Source: an uncultured Clostridia bacterium (GTDB lineage: Bacteria; Bacillota; Clostridia; Oscillospirales; Ruminococcaceae). From it: 64,000 bases of DNA. Shown here piece by piece: positions 31,965-40,735 of the stretch (position 1 is its first letter; each line of letters starts with the position of its first letter). The DNA lies in contig CANQXX010000001.1 in the NCBI GenBank assembly GCA_947627905.1, positions 62,001-126,000 of the forward strand, in the 5' to 3' direction. Below the pieces are notes generated by a model, which worked only from the letters and a program-made list of their open reading frames with translations, was not told the DNA's origin and did no database searches. Position numbers and translations under genes: made by a program.

Positions 31965-34472
31965 AAGCTAATGAAAAAGATCGCGGTTGTTTATTCAACA
32001 AAATTCGGTCATACCAAAACGTATGCCGATTGGCTCAAAGAAGATGTTGACGCCGATGTTATAAGCGTTGACAGCTTCAATACTACTAAAATGCTTGCAT
32101 ATAAGTTGATAATATTTGCCAGTGGAGTATATGGAGACAAGCTCCCGATCATGGATTACATAAAAAAGAATTTGTCTTCTATTCCTGCCGATAAGATCAT
32201 GATAATGGCAGTAAGCTGGTATACAAACGATTCCGAAGAAGCATCCAAAAAACTTATTGATGAAAACTTCCCGGAACAGTACAAATCGCTTGTACCTATC
32301 TATGTTCTGAACAGCGGACTTGATAAGAAAAAAGTCCCTGTTACGGATAAAGCAAAGCTTATAGCTGCACAGATGATGATCGAGAAAAAGGACGATCGTT
32401 CATCGGACGATATCAATGCGCTTGCTATAATAAAAGGATATTCGGATCAGACTTCAAGAGATAACCTTGCAAGTATAAAAAAAGGTATTGAAGAATTTTT
32501 TGCGCCTAAGAAGAAAGAAGAACCCGCAGCTGAACAGAAACCAACGCCGGCTTCTGCTCCTAAGCCTGAAGCTGCTGCTCCCGCTCTCAAGCCTGCGCCG
32601 GCTCCAAAACCTGCACCTGTTTCTCCTGCCCCCGAGCCTGCGCCCGTACAGGCAGCCGATGAGGATGATCTCAGCAGCTCCGTTGCCGCTGCTTTCAAAA
32701 ATCTTGGCGCTCCAAAGCCTGCGCCTGCCGCTCCTGCTCCGGAACCTGCACCCGTACAGGCAGCCGATGAGGACGATCTCAGCAGCTCCGTTGCTGCTGC
32801 TTTCAAAAATCTTGGCGCTCCAAAGCCTGCGCCTGCCGCTCCTGCTACGGAACCTACACCCGTACAGGCAGCCGACGAGGACGATCTCAGCAGCTCCGTT
32901 GCTGCTGCTTTCAAAAATCTTGGTGCTCCCAAGCCTGCGCCTGCCGCTCCTGCTCCGGAACCTGCACCCGTACAGGCAGCCGACGAGGACGATCTCAGCA
33001 GCTCTGTTGCTGCCGCTTTCAAAAATCTTGGCGTATCTGCGCCTAAGCATACACCTGCACCCGCTCCTGCTCCTGAGCCTGTTCCTGTTGCAGAAGCTCC
33101 AAAAAATAATGCTGAACAAGCCGAAAAACATGAAATTGGTGAACCGGAAGAACCTGTTGTCAGATTTAATTCAAAGGGACAGGTCGTTGTTTCTTCCGTA
33201 CTTGACGCTATAAATTCACTTAATAATACACCTTCCTCTCATACGGCACCGGAACATAGTACGGCTGAAAAAGCGGAAGAAAAGCCTTCTGCTGTCAATA
33301 CTGAAAACGCACAAAATGTTCAGGGCAATCCTGATAATCAGGCTGATCCTGCTGACCGCAAGAACAGCTACATGGAACTGTTTGCAAGCCGTCGGAAGAA
33401 AGCTGCGGCATCTGCTGCAGAAAACCAGGCTGCTCCTGCCGCTCCTGAAAGTAAAGCTCCTGTTCAGGAAACTGCTAAGCCTGAACCCAAGCCCGAACTT
33501 ACTCCTGTACGTTCTACAGCACCTGAACATGATTTCGCAGACTTTGATCTTGACATTTCACAAACGGTATCCAACTCATCGGAATTTACATTCTCTTCTC
33601 CTTCACCTGCCGAATCTGCACCGGCAGCTTCCGACATTGATCTTGACGGATATGATTTTATAGGCGAAGAACAGAAGCCTACGGTAAGTAAAAGAGTTCT
33701 CAACGCCGTTCAGGATCTTGCAAAAGCAAAAGCCGAAGCAGAAAAAGAAGCCGCCAAAAAAGCTGCAGAAAAAGCTGCTAAGGAAGCAGAAGAAGCGGCA
33801 GAAACAGCCGCAGAGGCTGTATCCGAAAGAACTGCAGCTGACAATTCCCCTGCTTCTTCCACAAGTGCAGCCGAAAGCGCATTTGAAAAAATGAAGCGCG
33901 ACATGGAAGCTCTTGCACAGGAAAGCGAACAGGATGCTGAATACGGTGAAGTCATTGAAAACAGCGAAGAAAATGATATGTATGCCGTAACCACATTCCA
34001 GGAAGAAGATGAGGATACTCAGGACGAGATCAAAGAATTTGTCTTTGAAGAACCAAGTGAAGATGGTCTTGACGCATTCGCATTTGCTGATACACACGAT
34101 TATTATTCCGGAAAAACAAGCACTCCGGAGATCGCCAGAGCTGAACAGCCCAAGGCTGAAAGCAATACCGAACTTGATCTCAAAAAACTTCAGGAACAGA
34201 TCAACGCTTCTATTGAAGCCAACAAGATCAACCGTGAAAGAATGCAGTCAAGATATGGAAAGCGGGCTAAGGAAACAGTCAACAATCCATTTGCAGTACA
34301 GTTTGACGACGAGGAAAATCCCAAAAACAAAAAGAGCAAAAAGCAAGCTGCTTCCGAACCGAAACGGCTTTCCGATCCTATCGACCCGGATATTTTCTTC
34401 AGCAAACCCGGTAAAAATAAGGATTTTGACATGATGTCGGATACAATGCCGGAAATTAAATTCAAACACTGA
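31962..34472 (+). CDS. Flavodoxin-domain protein with long repeat-rich disordered region
   Basis: An 836-residue protein. Residues 4-180 look like a flavodoxin of the HemG/IPR026816 kind: KKIAVVYSTKFGHTKTYADWL is the FMN phosphate loop, then LIIFASGVYGDKLPIMDYIKKN and MIMAVSWYTNDSEEASKK. From about 185 it is Pro/Ala/Glu-rich, with four 36-residue repeats (about 217-360) that each hold an acidic-helical DEDDLSSSVAAAFKNLG motif. A charged Ala/Glu coiled region (about 570-620), an acidic stretch, and a short basic C-terminus ending DTMPEIKFKH follow. No signal peptide. It could be a scaffold whose repeats bind a partner (inference). The start is ambiguous between 31962 and 31971. Confidence 0.75.
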   Translation: MKLMKKIAVVYSTKFGHTKTYADWLKEDVDADVISVDSFNTTKMLAYKLIIFASGVYGDKLPIMDYIKKNLSSIPADKIMIMAVSWYTNDSEEASKKLIDENFPEQYKSLVPIYVLNSGLDKKKVPVTDKAKLIAAQMMIEKKDDRSSDDINALAIIKGYSDQTSRDNLASIKKGIEEFFAPKKKEEPAAEQKPTPASAPKPEAAAPALKPAPAPKPAPVSPAPEPAPVQAADEDDLSSSVAAAFKNLGAPKPAPAAPAPEPAPVQAADEDDLSSSVAAAFKNLGAPKPAPAAPATEPTPVQAADEDDLSSSVAAAFKNLGAPKPAPAAPAPEPAPVQAADEDDLSSSVAAAFKNLGVSAPKHTPAPAPAPEPVPVAEAPKNNAEQAEKHEIGEPEEPVVRFNSKGQVVVSSVLDAINSLNNTPSSHTAPEHSTAEKAEEKPSAVNTENAQNVQGNPDNQADPADRKNSYMELFASRRKKAAASAAENQAAPAAPESKAPVQETAKPEPKPELTPVRSTAPEHDFADFDLDISQTVSNSSEFTFSSPSPAESAPAASDIDLDGYDFIGEEQKPTVSKRVLNAVQDLAKAKAEAEKEAAKKAAEKAAKEAEEAAETAAEAVSERTAADNSPASSTSAAESAFEKMKRDMEALAQESEQDAEYGEVIENSEENDMYAVTTFQEEDEDTQDEIKEFVFEEPSEDGLDAFAFADTHDYYSGKTSTPEIARAEQPKAESNTELDLKKLQEQINASIEANKINRERMQSRYGKRAKETVNNPFAVQFDDEENPKNKKSKKQAASEPKRLSDPIDPDIFFSKPGKNKDFDMMSDTMPEIKFKH
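32610..33041 (+). repeat. Four in-frame 108-bp tandem repeats
   Basis: Units begin at 32610, 32718, 32826 and 32934. Each encodes a PAPxxPAPEPAPVQAADEDD-LSSSVAAAFKNLGAPK-type block; the fourth ends VSAPK. Units differ by only a few bases, so recent duplication or gene conversion is likely and copy number may vary between strains. Confidence 0.95.
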
Positions 34473-34479
34473 TAAAAAT

Positions 34480-34526
34480 TACCCGCGTTTGTCATTAATA
34501 CTGAATGATACACGCGGGTTATTTTT
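34480..34526. terminator. Bidirectional terminator between the flavodoxin gene and trmB
   Basis: ACCCGCGT...TCATT / AATGA...ACGCGGGT long stem with TTTTT tracts on both outer sides, between convergent genes. Confidence 0.88.
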
Positions 34527-35187
34527 AATTTGGTTTTTTCACGGCAATAAGGAATTTTATCTTTTTTCCTTCATCGGTAAACATCTTTTCGTGCTCTGTC
34601 ATGATATTATCCGGATAATCCGAAGAATGAAGATCGCGCGTAAGGTATTTTATTTCAAATCCGGAATCTGAAAAATATTCAATGGATTCTTCAAACAGTT
34701 CATCATCATCCGTCTTGAAATGTATCTCTCCGCCGTCTATAAGGAACACCCTGTACTGTTTCAGCTGCCGTGTGTGCGTAAGGCGCCGTTTATTGTGCTT
34801 ATCTTTCGGCCATGGATTGCAGAAGTTTATATAGAGCCTGTCTATCCTGTCATTTTCATCAAATGATGTAAGTATCATTTCTATATTCTGGGAAACGAGC
34901 TTGATGTTATCAACTTCGCTCCCCGCTTCCGCAAAAGCCTTTTCTATCGTCCTGCGCGCAACTCCAAGCATATCACTTTTTATGTCCATTGCCAGCCAGT
35001 TTATCCCCGGATACTTCAAAGCTGCCTGAGCTGCAAACCAGCCTTTTCCGCAGCCAAGTTCAGCATAAACAGGATTTTTATTATCAAATACGGTATTCCA
35101 CTTTCCTTTGTAAGCGGACGGATCTTCAATGTAATACGGACAGACGGCCAACTCAGGGCGCGCCCATTTTTTCCTTCTTATCCTCAT
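34525..35187 (-). CDS. trmB: tRNA (guanine-46 N7) methyltransferase
   Basis: SAM-dependent enzyme methylating G46 in the variable loop. It has 220 residues. The SAM motif is [17 protein letters not shown], then [11 protein letters not shown], and the family hallmark [35 protein letters not shown] is the C-terminal TrmB block. The start is the ATG at 35187 because GAAAGGAA lies upstream; an earlier TTG has no ribosome site. Monocistronic and convergent with the flavodoxin gene. Confidence 0.95.
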   Translation of the reverse strand: MRIRRKKWARPELAVCPYYIEDPSAYKGKWNTVFDNKNPVYAELGCGKGWFAAQAALKYPGINWLAMDIKSDMLGVARRTIEKAFAEAGSEVDNIKLVSQNIEMILTSFDENDRIDRLYINFCNPWPKDKHNKRRLTHTRQLKQYRVFLIDGGEIHFKTDDDELFEESIEYFSDSGFEIKYLTRDLHSSDYPDNIMTEHEKMFTDEGKKIKFLIAVKKPN

Positions 35188-35282
35188 AAAAAAGTTCCTT
35201 TCGATCAATATTTTTATTATATGACAATACTATTTTAGCATATTGCAAAAAAAAATGCAATTTTTTTATATGAATTATAGTG

Positions 35283-35311
35283 TTGATTTTAGGAATTAAT
35301 TGTGATATAAT
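35283..35311 (+). promoter_or_regulatory. Sigma-A promoter for pyrE
   Basis: TTGATT, 17 nt, TATAAT. The leader to the 35423 start is about 105 nt. I see no clear attenuator hairpin with a T-run in it. Confidence 0.7.
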
Positions 35312-35422
35312 TTATTTGTATCTATTAAAATTATATTAAGGTTCTTGTTCATACAATTTTTGGAAGTATATCCCGCTTTTTGAAAGAGCTTATGGCAGAA
35401 ACCGGAAAGGAAAATTTTACAA

Positions 35423-36076
35423 ATGAGCTACAAGCAGGACTTTATAAGATTTATGGTAGACAGCGGAGTATTGACATTCGGAGAATTTACACTGAAAAGC
35501 GGAAGAATATCTCCGTATTTTATGAATTCAGGAAACTATAAAACAGGTGCACAGCTCGCAAAGCTCGGCAGCTTCTATGCAGAATGTATACATGAAAGCG
35601 GAGTTGAGTTTGAAACTCTCTTTGGTCCGGCATATAAGGGAATCCCCCTTTCCGTTGCTACGGCTACCGCGCTTTATAATAAATACGGCATTGACGCAAA
35701 TTACTGCTTCGACAGAAAAGAAGCCAAGGACCACGGCGAAGGCGGCGTTATTGTCGGCAAGCAGCTCACCGCCGGTGAAAAGGTCATAATAATTGAAGAT
35801 GTTGTCACCTCCGGAAAAGCACTGAGAGAAGTTCTCCCTAAGCTGAAAGAAGCTGCTGATGTAGAAATAGCCGGTATGTTCATTCAGGCTGATCGTATGG
35901 AAAAGGGTCTTAACAGCGACAGATCGGCAGTTCAGGACATTAAAGAAGAATTTGGAATAAATATTTATTCTATCATAAACATGGACGACATAATCGAAGC
36001 TATCAAAGACGAGGTAATTCCCGGAAAGGAATACCTTGACAAAATGAAAGAATACCGCAGCATTTACGGAATATGA
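35423..36076 (+). CDS. pyrE: Orotate phosphoribosyltransferase
   Basis: Makes OMP from orotate and PRPP. 217 residues. FTLKSGRISPYFMNSGNYKTG is the orotate side. ETLFGPAYKGIPLS and CFDRKEAKDHGEGG are the flexible loop, and VIIIEDVVTSGKALRE is the 13-residue PRPP motif. AAAGGAAAA precedes the ATG. pyrB lies 28 kb away, so the pyrimidine genes are not in one operon in this genome. Confidence 0.96.
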   Translation: MSYKQDFIRFMVDSGVLTFGEFTLKSGRISPYFMNSGNYKTGAQLAKLGSFYAECIHESGVEFETLFGPAYKGIPLSVATATALYNKYGIDANYCFDRKEAKDHGEGGVIVGKQLTAGEKVIIIEDVVTSGKALREVLPKLKEAADVEIAGMFIQADRMEKGLNSDRSAVQDIKEEFGINIYSIINMDDIIEAIKDEVIPGKEYLDKMKEYRSIYGI

Positions 36077-36083
36077 ATTTTTT

Positions 36084-36127
36084 CGCTTCCCGCCGTCAGC
36101 GGCAGACGGGGCAAGAGCGATTTTATA
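36084..36127 (+). terminator. GC-rich hairpin after pyrE, probable terminator
   Basis: CGCTT...GCCGTC-AGCGGCA-GACGG...AGAGCG (36084-36119) followed by ATTTTATA. Strikingly GC-rich for this AT-rich spacer. Confidence 0.5.
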
Positions 36128-36161
36128 AACTATTTTAAGCCGCTGAGAAACGGAGCATAAA

Positions 36162-37688
36162 ATGAGTGTCGTTTTCGATCTGACGGTTACCGGTCCGGAA
36201 ATACTTGACGCGGTAATATTTATGGAGAAGTCCCCTGCGCACGCCGCATTTAAAGAGGAAATCGGCAAGATACTCGCTGATTTCAACAAGACCTCTAAAT
36301 TCGGAGCAAATGTTGAGATCGACGTAAATGCGCTTATGGAATCATCATCCGATGTGGTGAAAAATATGCAGCGCGCATTCCTCATATGGACATTCTATGA
36401 GGATCTCAGATCAGGAGCAAAAAATCAAAGATACGATACATATCTTAAATTATTTTTCAAAGGACAGGAAAGCAGACTGATTTCTCTTAACGGGGGAAGC
36501 AAGTCTATTGCTCCGGAAAATACCGCCGAACTAAGGGAAAAATATATTGAAGAAATAGGCAAAAATCCTGATTTGTTCAACAGTCTGAAGGAGTTCTTCT
36601 CAGGATATGTATACGGATACTTCTTCAACTATCTTAATGAACAGACGGTAATGAAAGATTACGCGGAATTTCTTGTATGTCTGGGTATTATTTCCAATAA
36701 AATAACTACTCCTGATTCGGCAAAACAGAAGATACTTCCTAAAATGGCAACTCTGCTCAATAATGACAGATTTAAATACATAAGCGGAGAAGTTCCGATC
36801 GACGTTATGATGGAACAGATATATTCCCGTTTCAGCTTTACGGAGCTTACAAAGGATGAGGACGAAGTAATAAAAGCCGCTCTGAAAAAATGTGTTATCG
36901 GAGAATATTTCTTCAATGAAGCAGACGGACTTATACTCGACGACGTTATGACCGACGCTATGAGCAAATTCAACGAAAATTACATATGCTCCGTTGATTT
37001 TGCAAAAAATCTTTATGATAATACTTACGACGGCACTCGCACATTCCTTGACGGAGATAAAGATGATATTGGCGAATTTACCGTTGAAAGACTTACCGAT
37101 ATCACGGCAGAAAAATGTTCGGCAAATCATGACAGCTATTATGTTTCCGGCAGAGAGCCGATACTTGAATTTGCTCTCAGCGCCGACATGAAAGGCTACA
37201 AATATCCTCTCACATTCAATGATGACGGCACATACTGGTTTGCCGACATATATAAGGTTATACTTGCTCCGGCGTGTGATAAAGCTATCTACATCGAAGT
37301 AAATGAAGAAGATCTTCCATTGCGTATGTTCCCGTTTGCTGAGCAGGCTCTTGAAACAAACATCATCAGAACTCTCGGAAATCTTGATACAAAGGGATTT
37401 TCTATCCGTTCGGACAAGAGAAATCATCTTGTGGAGATCAATGCTCTTCCTGCTTCAAAGACTCTTTCGGAAGACGACAAGAAAATGCAAGCACTGGAAA
37501 AGCTCCTTTATGTTATATCCGGAAATATGGATACAAATTCCTACAAGGAGCTTATTGAAGAAAATGTATTCGGTACTAAACTTTACGAGGATTACATCCG
37601 CTACAGAATGGACTGCATCTTTGCCAAAGGAATGAAGAGCCTTGAAGCTAAGAAAAATCTTCTTGACGAGCTTAACAAGATCGGCTGA
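36162..37688 (+). CDS. Orphan 508-residue protein
   Basis: I do not recognise this protein. It has 508 residues, no signal peptide and no membrane segment, mixed alpha/beta composition and few cysteines. The N-terminus VVFDLTVTGPEILDAVIFMEKSP is followed by helical segments to about 300. A region with strands (ILEFALSADMKGYKYPLTFNDDGTYWFADIYKVIL) and a helical end rich in Lys/Asp/Glu complete it. ACGGAGC precedes the ATG. It lies 85 nt after pyrE behind a hairpin and ends at a clear terminator, so it may be transcribed alone. Confidence 0.7.
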   Translation: MSVVFDLTVTGPEILDAVIFMEKSPAHAAFKEEIGKILADFNKTSKFGANVEIDVNALMESSSDVVKNMQRAFLIWTFYEDLRSGAKNQRYDTYLKLFFKGQESRLISLNGGSKSIAPENTAELREKYIEEIGKNPDLFNSLKEFFSGYVYGYFFNYLNEQTVMKDYAEFLVCLGIISNKITTPDSAKQKILPKMATLLNNDRFKYISGEVPIDVMMEQIYSRFSFTELTKDEDEVIKAALKKCVIGEYFFNEADGLILDDVMTDAMSKFNENYICSVDFAKNLYDNTYDGTRTFLDGDKDDIGEFTVERLTDITAEKCSANHDSYYVSGREPILEFALSADMKGYKYPLTFNDDGTYWFADIYKVILAPACDKAIYIEVNEEDLPLRMFPFAEQALETNIIRTLGNLDTKGFSIRSDKRNHLVEINALPASKTLSEDDKKMQALEKLLYVISGNMDTNSYKELIEENVFGTKLYEDYIRYRMDCIFAKGMKSLEAKKNLLDELNKIG

Positions 37689-37703
37689 TAACAAAACTGA
37701 ATT

Positions 37704-37738
37704 TACGGCGTACCCTTACGGTGCGCCGTTTATTTTTT
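37704..37738 (+). terminator. Intrinsic terminator after the orphan gene
   Basis: ACGGCG(T)ACC-CTTAC-GGT(G)CGCCGT stem followed by TTATTTTTT. Confidence 0.85.
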
Positions 37739-37847
37739 GTAAATAGCAACAAATTTTTATTTTGATTTTTGTATAAAATTTACCCATAAAAATAACTGCG
37801 CATAATCGTATATATATCAGACGGGTAAAATTGAGGTGGTAAACAGT

Positions 37848-38399
37848 ATGACGGACAGACAGTTTGAACGCCGGATATCACTTATCCAACAAGGCGACAA
37901 ACAAGGTCTGAAAGAAATTTACGATGAATATGGCAAAACTGTCTATCAGTGCGCATATCAGATACTTAACAATGTGCATGACGCGGAGGACATAACATCG
38001 GAATTTTTCTTGAAGCTTTGGAACATTGCAGATACATATTGCTTTGGCGGCAGGCATAAGCGTTGGCTTGTCACTATCGCAAGAAATATGGCTCTTGATA
38101 TGCTGAAAAAGCGCAAACGTGAATTGCTTACGCCTTTTGACGGTGATGAGGACAGCATCGCCGAACCCGCCGACAGCTTTTCGGTAGAAGATTCCGTTAC
38201 CGGCGGTCTTGCGGTATCGGATGCACTGGAACGGCTGGATACAAGCGAACGGGAAATTTTAAACATGAAAATTATTGCCGGCATGACGTTCCGCGATATT
38301 TCTGCCGTTCTTGACAAACCTCTCGGAACGGTAACATGGAAATACAGGAACGCTGTCGGAAAGCTAAAAAAATTTATCGGGGAGGTGGATTCCATATGA
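37848..38399 (+). CDS. ECF-type RNA polymerase sigma factor
   Basis: A 183-residue group-4 sigma factor. Region 2 is GLKEIYDEYGKTVYQCAYQILNNVHDAEDITSEFFLKLWN, followed by HKRWLVTIARNMALDMLKKRKRE. Region 4 is LERLDTSEREILNMKIIAGMTFRDISAVLDKPLGTVTWKYRNAVGKLKK. ATG 37848 is chosen with GAGGTGG 8 nt upstream; a GTG four codons earlier overlaps that site. Its stop overlaps the start of the next gene (ATGA), typical of a sigma/anti-sigma pair. Its promoter is not clear; a weak TTGATT with a poor -10 lies about 80 nt upstream. Confidence 0.93.
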   Translation: MTDRQFERRISLIQQGDKQGLKEIYDEYGKTVYQCAYQILNNVHDAEDITSEFFLKLWNIADTYCFGGRHKRWLVTIARNMALDMLKKRKRELLTPFDGDEDSIAEPADSFSVEDSVTGGLAVSDALERLDTSEREILNMKIIAGMTFRDISAVLDKPLGTVTWKYRNAVGKLKKFIGEVDSI

Positions 38400-39268
38400 A
38401 AACTAACAAACTTATAAAACTTTACAAAGAAAACGCAGAAAAAAATTCCCCCGATATGGACTCCATCTGGGAAAAGATCGAGGGAAACCTTGAATCCAAG
38501 CCCGAAGGCACCGTCACCTCAAAACCCTTGCCCAAAAAGATAGTTTTCCGCAAACCTGCCGTATGGGCGACCGTCTGCGCAGCGGCACTGATAATTTTTC
38601 CCGTTTCCGTAAGGATCATAAACAACAACTCGCAGGATATGTCATCAAACGAATCAATGGCAATGGACGCTATTCCCGAAACACAAGCTGTTACAACAAC
38701 ATTTCAGGAATACACCGAAGCCGCAGAAGAAGAATTTAACGGCGATATTGCGGAAGAAGCCGCTCCGTCCGACAATGGAACATATCCCTCAGCAGCGGGA
38801 AATGCACTTTCTTCCGTATCGTCCGGCGAAGAATATTTCGTTGAGGAAGATGTTCTTATCCAGACCGACGTTATTGTAAACGCCTATGTTGACCGTGTCT
38901 ACAGCAAGGGAAATTCCACCTGCTATGAAATTTCCGCCAAGAATACCGAAACTGGAGACGCGGAAAACATCACTCTTGAAAGTGATTCGATCTACACAAT
39001 GAAGCAGGACGGAAGTTACATTCTTCCGCTGAAAAATGAAAACGGCAACTATTCCCTTGCTTTTGAAAACGCTCCGCAAATCGAGGAAACGGAAAGCGGC
39101 GGATTGATCTTCCACAACGGCTGGATAAGTCTGGACGAAAATTCCGCACCAACAGAATATCTGCAGGTAAGCGTTGACGACTTTTTCTACGACAGAATGA
39201 GATTTTCATACAGCGGTGACATCTCCCCTCTTCTTGAAAAATGGCACGAAGTCAGACAGACCGAATAG
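38396..39268 (+). CDS. Probable membrane anti-sigma factor
   Basis: A 290-residue protein. A cytoplasmic N-terminal region of about 55 residues (MKTNKLIKLYKENAEKNSPDMDSIWEKIEGNLESKPEG) is followed by one membrane segment (about 59-75, AVWATVCAAALIIFPVSV) and an acidic Thr/Glu-rich external part with a possible beta domain. No zinc-binding HxxxCxxC is visible, so it is not a classical ZAS protein. The role rests on the 4-nt overlap with the sigma gene and the single-pass topology. GGGGAGGTGG serves as ribosome site. Confidence 0.75.
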   Translation: MKTNKLIKLYKENAEKNSPDMDSIWEKIEGNLESKPEGTVTSKPLPKKIVFRKPAVWATVCAAALIIFPVSVRIINNNSQDMSSNESMAMDAIPETQAVTTTFQEYTEAAEEEFNGDIAEEAAPSDNGTYPSAAGNALSSVSSGEEYFVEEDVLIQTDVIVNAYVDRVYSKGNSTCYEISAKNTETGDAENITLESDSIYTMKQDGSYILPLKNENGNYSLAFENAPQIEETESGGLIFHNGWISLDENSAPTEYLQVSVDDFFYDRMRFSYSGDISPLLEKWHEVRQTE

Positions 39269-39280
39269 AAAGGAAATATT

Positions 39281-40717
39281 ATGAAAAGGCAATGTTTAAA
39301 AATTATTTCCGCAATTGTCGCAGCGGCAAGCCTGTCCGCCTGTGTGGCACAAAAAGCGGACACGGAAACGCTGAGCGAGCTCAGCATTACAACTGCATAT
39401 GAAACTTATCACCCCACGGATACAATGCCCACGGAAATTTCAGAGATCTACGGAACAACGGATACCACACCTGCTGAAATTCCCGAAACTTACCACCCAA
39501 CGGATACAATGCCTATGAAAACTTCCGAAGCAGCAGCGGAGATACCCCAAGTGAGCAAAACTGCCGCCGAACAATCAGAAATTACCGGCGTTGGTATGCC
39601 GACAGATTTTCAGCCAATAAACGGGCAACTCAGTGAAGCACTTCTGAAAAGCTGTTTGCAGAACGAGGAGAAAAATTTTGTAATTTCGCCGCTAAGCATA
39701 AAACTTGCCCTGAGTATGGCTGCGGCTGGCGCAGGAACAAGTTCTGACACCGAAGCGCAGATGCTGAACGCGCTTGGTTATTCCTCAAAAGAAGAAATGA
39801 CCGAGGACTGCAAAAGGCTTATTTCCGAGCTTGACCGGGAGGACGGCACTATCACGGTAAGCGATTCCGTCTGGTTGTCTGAGAATTTTGACAACATTTA
39901 CCCCGAATATCTGACCGGCATAAGCGAAAATTTCAAAGCGGAAAATTTCACCGAGGACCTGACTTCCGACAAGTTTGTAAACGACATCAACAGCTGGGTA
40001 AAAAGCAAGACAAACGGGCTTATCCCCACGATCTTTTCCGAACCGCTTGATGACCTTGCACGAATGGTGCTTGTGAACGCGTTATATTTCAACAACGAAT
40101 GGGAAATTCCTTTCAGCGGCGTAAGCAATGAAAATATTTTTCACGGCGTTGACGGAGATGTTTCCACAATGTTTATGCACGACACCCACACCGTCGATTA
40201 CGCCGAGGGAGAAATTTTCAAGAGCATTATCCTGCCCTACAAGGACGATTCGGTCATGAAGCTGTATCTTCCCACGGACGAAAGCAAAAACGTAGGCAAT
40301 ATTATATCTTCCATGACAAATGAACAGCTTGCCGAAGCAATGGAGCTTTCTTATAATTCTACGGAAGTAACTATTTCAATTCCAAGATTTGAATGTGAAT
40401 TCAATAATTCAATGGTGGAAACTCTGAAAAGTTACGCGATACTTGAAGCATTTGACCCGAATAACGCAAATTTCGGAGAAATGGCGGATATTTCAGACGG
40501 TAACCTGTATATTTCCGAAGTAATACATTCCGCAAAAATCAAATGCGGAGAAAAAGGTACGGAAGCCGCTGCGGTAACTGCGGTAATTATGCCATACAAT
40601 ACGGCGATCCCCATTATAGAGTCTATATACTTCACCGCAGATCGTCCGTTTATGTACGAAATAGAATCACCCTCCGGCGAAACGCTTTTCGAGGGCGTTG
40701 TGCAGTCATTCAATTAA
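39281..40717 (+). CDS. Lipoprotein serpin
   Basis: Serine-protease inhibitor fold (478 residues) with a lipoprotein signal (SLSAC, Cys21), a Thr/Pro/Glu linker with imperfect repeats (TYHPTDTMP occurs twice, about 42-79), and a full serpin domain from about 112. NFVISPLSIKLALSMAAAGA, the breach region VLVNALYFNNEWE, and the reactive loop hinge EKGTEAAAVT (424-433) are present. Counting Glu424 as P17 puts P1-P1' near Asn440-Thr441. The small-residue hinge predicts an inhibitory serpin. It would sit on the outer membrane-leaflet surface. Target protease unknown. GAAAGGAAA precedes the ATG. Confidence 0.92.
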   Translation: MKRQCLKIISAIVAAASLSACVAQKADTETLSELSITTAYETYHPTDTMPTEISEIYGTTDTTPAEIPETYHPTDTMPMKTSEAAAEIPQVSKTAAEQSEITGVGMPTDFQPINGQLSEALLKSCLQNEEKNFVISPLSIKLALSMAAAGAGTSSDTEAQMLNALGYSSKEEMTEDCKRLISELDREDGTITVSDSVWLSENFDNIYPEYLTGISENFKAENFTEDLTSDKFVNDINSWVKSKTNGLIPTIFSEPLDDLARMVLVNALYFNNEWEIPFSGVSNENIFHGVDGDVSTMFMHDTHTVDYAEGEIFKSIILPYKDDSVMKLYLPTDESKNVGNIISSMTNEQLAEAMELSYNSTEVTISIPRFECEFNNSMVETLKSYAILEAFDPNNANFGEMADISDGNLYISEVIHSAKIKCGEKGTEAAAVTAVIMPYNTAIPIIESIYFTADRPFMYEIESPSGETLFEGVVQSFN

Positions 40718-40735
40718 CAGAAAGGAACTGATACT

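Noticed and set aside
31904..32060. Plus-strand frame from ATG 31904 overlapping the flavodoxin start
   Set aside because: No ribosome site and out of frame with the well-supported flavodoxin domain.
32610..33041. Regular repeats considered as a CRISPR array
   Set aside because: Unit is 108 bp without unique spacers, in frame within a coding sequence; it is a protein repeat.
32447..33131. Long open antisense frames across the flavodoxin repeats
   Set aside because: They mirror the GC-rich Pro/Ala codon repeats on the other strand; no ribosome site, and the plus-strand protein explains the pattern.
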